DNA of 64,000 nt, taken from assembly GCA_036500965.1 (NCBI GenBank), contig DASYBC010000051.1, positions 1 through 64,000 of the forward strand, written 5' to 3'. This document shows, one piece after another, positions 62,205 through 64,000 of the stretch. Below the pieces are notes generated by a model. It ran no database searches. It was not told where the DNA came from and was given only the letters and a program-made list of their open reading frames with translations. The stretch is from AP-15 sp036500965 (GTDB lineage: Bacteria > Pseudomonadota > Alphaproteobacteria > ATCC43930 > CGMCC-115725). The stretch's first letter is position 1. Each line of letters starts with the position of its first letter. A program made the position numbers and the translations under genes.

Positions 62205-62484
62205 CTCGGTCCCTCGGTCAGGTCATAAAGCCCGTGTCCCGCGAGGGGGCACTCGATTCCGGTTCTGTCGAGGCGGTCGCCAGAACGGCGACGCTAGATC
62301 CGGCAGCCATGCTCAACCGCATGGTGCTGGCGCATGGAACCGGGGCGATGTGTCAATTTTTAGGCGGTCTCGATCCTACCGCAGCGCATCACGCCGCTCA
62401 CATCTGCGGTGCGTGCATGCCCTTCGCGTTGACACTCGTCCGCGCCGATGATACCGACTGCGATCCGTTCTGAACCTGAGATCG
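62205..62484. other. 280-bp divergent intergenic region
   Basis: This region separates the XRE gene from the alpha/beta hydrolase gene and should hold both promoters. It is fully open in one plus-strand frame, but the reading lacks a good start site and any domain signature. No hairpin with a T-tract or riboswitch-like structure was recognised. Confidence 0.35.
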
Positions 62485-63285
62485 ATGCCACGCATCTCGA
62501 TTGGCGAATGCTCGCTCTATTACGAGCGGCAAGGCATGGGCTTTCCGGTCCTGTTCATAACGGGGCTGGGCGGGTTCGCGTCGTTTTGGCAGGATCAGGT
62601 CGCGGCGTTTGCCAAGCGGTTCGAAGTCGTGACCTTCGATCATCGCGGCATCGGTCAGAGCGATCCGGCGCGGATGGGCTACACCGTCGAGCGCATGGCA
62701 GTGGATGCCGTGGCGTTGCTCGACGCGCTCGAAATCCGGCGCGCCCATGTGGTTGGCCACTCGACCGGCGGGGCTGTTGCCCAGGTGCTGGCGATCGAGC
62801 ACCCGAACCGGCTCGCCAGCGTCGTTCTGTCGGCGACCTGGACCAAGGCCGACGCCTACTTTCGCCGGGTCTACGCTTTGCGCAAGGAGATCCTGCAGCG
62901 GCTCGGGCCCAGCATGTATCTGCAATCCTCCTCGCTCTTGTGGTATCCGAGCTGGTGGATCGCCCGCAACAACGAGCGTGTGCGCCAGATCGAGGCGCAG
63001 CATCTGGCGATCTTTGCAGCGCCAGAAATCGTCTCCAGCCGCATCGACGCGATGCTTGCCTTCGACCGAACCAGCGAGCTCGGGCGGATCAAAACCCCGA
63101 CCCTGGTCATCGGCGCCGAGGACGACATCGTCACCCCGGCCTATTTTTCCGAGGAGCTGGGCCGGCTGATCCCGGGGGCGGAGATCAAGCTGTTCGCCCG
63201 CGGCGGCCACTTCCTGACCCATGTCCGCGGCCGCGAGTTCAACGCCGCAGTGCTGCCGTTTCTGGTCTCGCATACGCCTAGCTGA
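62485..63285 (+). CDS. Alpha/beta-fold hydrolase
   Basis: This 266-residue protein has the alpha/beta hydrolase fold. The nucleophile elbow is VVGHSTGGAVAQVLA, with Ser near residue 94. The acid is in VIGAEDDIVTPAYF and the His in FARGGHFLTHVRG. The start MPRISIGECSLYYERQG and LLFITGLGGFASFWQDQ (oxyanion region) are typical of 3-oxoadipate enol-lactonase- and RutD-like enzymes. The substrate is unknown. The stop codon shares the TGATCA palindrome with the convergent TRAP gene, so there is no intergenic space. Confidence 0.92.
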   Translation: MPRISIGECSLYYERQGMGFPVLFITGLGGFASFWQDQVAAFAKRFEVVTFDHRGIGQSDPARMGYTVERMAVDAVALLDALEIRRAHVVGHSTGGAVAQVLAIEHPNRLASVVLSATWTKADAYFRRVYALRKEILQRLGPSMYLQSSSLLWYPSWWIARNNERVRQIEAQHLAIFAAPEIVSSRIDAMLAFDRTSELGRIKTPTLVIGAEDDIVTPAYFSEELGRLIPGAEIKLFARGGHFLTHVRGREFNAAVLPFLVSHTPS

Positions 63286-64000
63286 TCACAGCCCTGCGCC
63301 GATCGCACCGGAATAGGTTTCGAGCAGCCGCCAAGCTGCCGGGCCGGCCCGTTCGCGCCAGCGCGCGTAAAAGCTGCCCAGCCCGACTCGAAAGCTCGCG
63401 CTCTGCGCGACGTTGACCAGCATGCCGCGGCGTGCCAGCTCCTCGGCGCCGCCGGCATTGATCGCCTCGGTGTCCTGGCGCTGCAGCAGCGCGTATGTTT
63501 CGGCGTTGCGCTCGACCACCTCCTGGAGATTGCGTGGCAGGGCGCTCCAGGCATCGGCATTGGCGAGCAGGGTGAAGCCGGACCACCAATGGCCGGTCAG
63601 GCTCAAATGGGATTGCACCTCGTAAAGCTTCAGCGACAGCACGACGCCCAACGGGTCGCTCTGGCCGTCGAACCGGCGCTCCTTCAGCGCATTGTGCATC
63701 TGGTTGAACGGGACATAGCCCGCCTCGGCGCCGAAGACCGCGAAAAAGTCGCGGGCGATCGCACCGCCGGGGCTGCGAATCTTGAGCCCGGCGAGATCGG
63801 CGGCGGTTTCGATCGGGCGCGCGCTGGTGGTCAGGTGGTGAAAACCGTTCTGCAGCGAGTGGCGGAACGCGTGCACTCCATGCCGCGCCAGCTCGCGCCG
63901 GATCTGATCGCCGAGCGCGCCGTCGAGCGCCGCGAACACCGCCTTCGAATCCTCGAACGCGAATGGCAGCAGCGGCAGCGCGCTGGTCGGCGCGAGGTCG
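63286..64000 (-). CDS. DctP-type TRAP transporter substrate-binding protein, N-terminus outside window
   Basis: The frame is cut by the right edge, so only the C-terminal part (about 235 residues) is visible. It matches DctP-type periplasmic binding proteins: HLTTSARPIETAADLAGLKIRSPGG with the conserved Arg for carboxylate binding, FGAEAGYVPFNQMHNALKERRFDGQSDPL and HWWSGFTLLANADAWSALP. Such proteins deliver organic acids to a DctM/DctQ-type permease, whose genes may lie beyond the edge. It is convergent with the alpha/beta hydrolase with adjoining stop codons. Confidence 0.9.
   Translation of the reverse strand, partial: DLAPTSALPLLPFAFEDSKAVFAALDGALGDQIRRELARHGVHAFRHSLQNGFHHLTTSARPIETAADLAGLKIRSPGGAIARDFFAVFGAEAGYVPFNQMHNALKERRFDGQSDPLGVVLSLKLYEVQSHLSLTGHWWSGFTLLANADAWSALPRNLQEVVERNAETYALLQRQDTEAINAGGAEELARRGMLVNVAQSASFRVGLGSFYARWRERAGPAAWRLLETYSGAIGAGL

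Noticed and set aside
62183..62473. 96-codon plus-strand frame in the XRE/hydrolase gap
   Set aside because: It begins inside the XRE gene start, has no ribosome-binding site and shows no domain.

Overview
The window looks like chromosomal DNA of a GC-rich alphaproteobacterium, most like a Rhodospirillales-type soil or freshwater heterotroph. The evidence is a C4-type 5-aminolevulinate synthase (hemA), an MbfA-type ferritin-like/VIT1 iron exporter, a HIG1-type twin-helix protein next to a PduO-type cobalamin adenosyltransferase, a STAS-MlaE fusion, an XrtA (exosortase A) exopolysaccharide cluster, and many enolase-superfamily, type III CoA-transferase, crotonase and TRAP genes. Genus-level assignment is inference. 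I saw no rRNA, CRISPR array, insertion sequence, integrase or phage gene. One tRNA (Ser-GCT) is present.

Layout. 1-2.3 kb: minus-strand two-component operon (histidine kinase, single-domain response regulator, tandem-REC protein running off the left edge), all start/stop coupled. 2.98-7.35 kb: minus-strand katG-mbfA-hemA operon (peroxide removal, iron export, heme precursor synthesis) with an Irr-box-like palindrome upstream. 7.5-13.5 kb: plus-strand Sua5, M3 oligopeptidase, a Tat-exported beta-carbonic-anhydrase-like protein and a secreted phosphoesterase closed by a clear terminator. 13.5-15.9 kb: minus-strand CoA-transferase and methyltransferase. 16-18.1 kb: nadA-nadC under a strong sigma70-like promoter with two operator-like palindromes and no nadB. 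18.1-20.6 kb: a secreted tandem ABM-like protein and a GloVer-repeat exported protein. 20.7-26.2 kb: YihY, M81 peptidase, enolase-superfamily enzyme and gamma-glutamyltransferase on the minus strand. 26.3-30.2 kb: small lipoproteins, cobalamin adenosyltransferase, HIG1 protein, and an ACT-like protein overlapping a Tnr3-like Nudix hydrolase. 30.3 kb: tRNA-Ser.

30.4-40.2 kb: an eight-gene XrtA/PEP-CTERM exopolysaccharide operon on the minus strand (Wza-type export lipoprotein, Wzz, tyrosine kinase, outer-membrane barrel, ExeA-like ATPase, deacetylase, FemAB, exosortase A-EpsI). 40.7-43.5 kb: a DUF1800/DUF1501 pair. 43.6-49.9 kb: mostly minus-strand metabolic genes (DinB, crotonase, peptidoglycan-binding protein, enolase-superfamily enzyme, VOC protein, ubiB, ubiE). 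50.1-53.3 kb: an orphan molybdopterin-binding large subunit and a methyltransferase. 53.3-57.6 kb: apt (minus) and an Mla-type lipid transport operon (mlaE, mlaF, mlaD, lipoprotein). 57.6-61.7 kb: an unknown protein, asnB, a lipid kinase and a DUF1328 peptide. 61.7-64 kb: an XRE regulator, an alpha/beta hydrolase and the C-terminal part of a DctP-type TRAP binding protein cut by the right edge.

Most of the window is ordinary core and metabolic chromosome. The observations most worth following are the katG-mbfA-hemA operon with its Irr-like box, the two-operator nadA promoter, a CoA-transferase family member that lacks its nucleophilic Asp, the exported carbonic-anhydrase-like protein, and the near-identical internal REC duplication. 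I did not find a convincing wholly new multi-gene system. Protein starts were chosen from visible ribosome-binding sites and family N-termini, and several differ from the longest possible frame.
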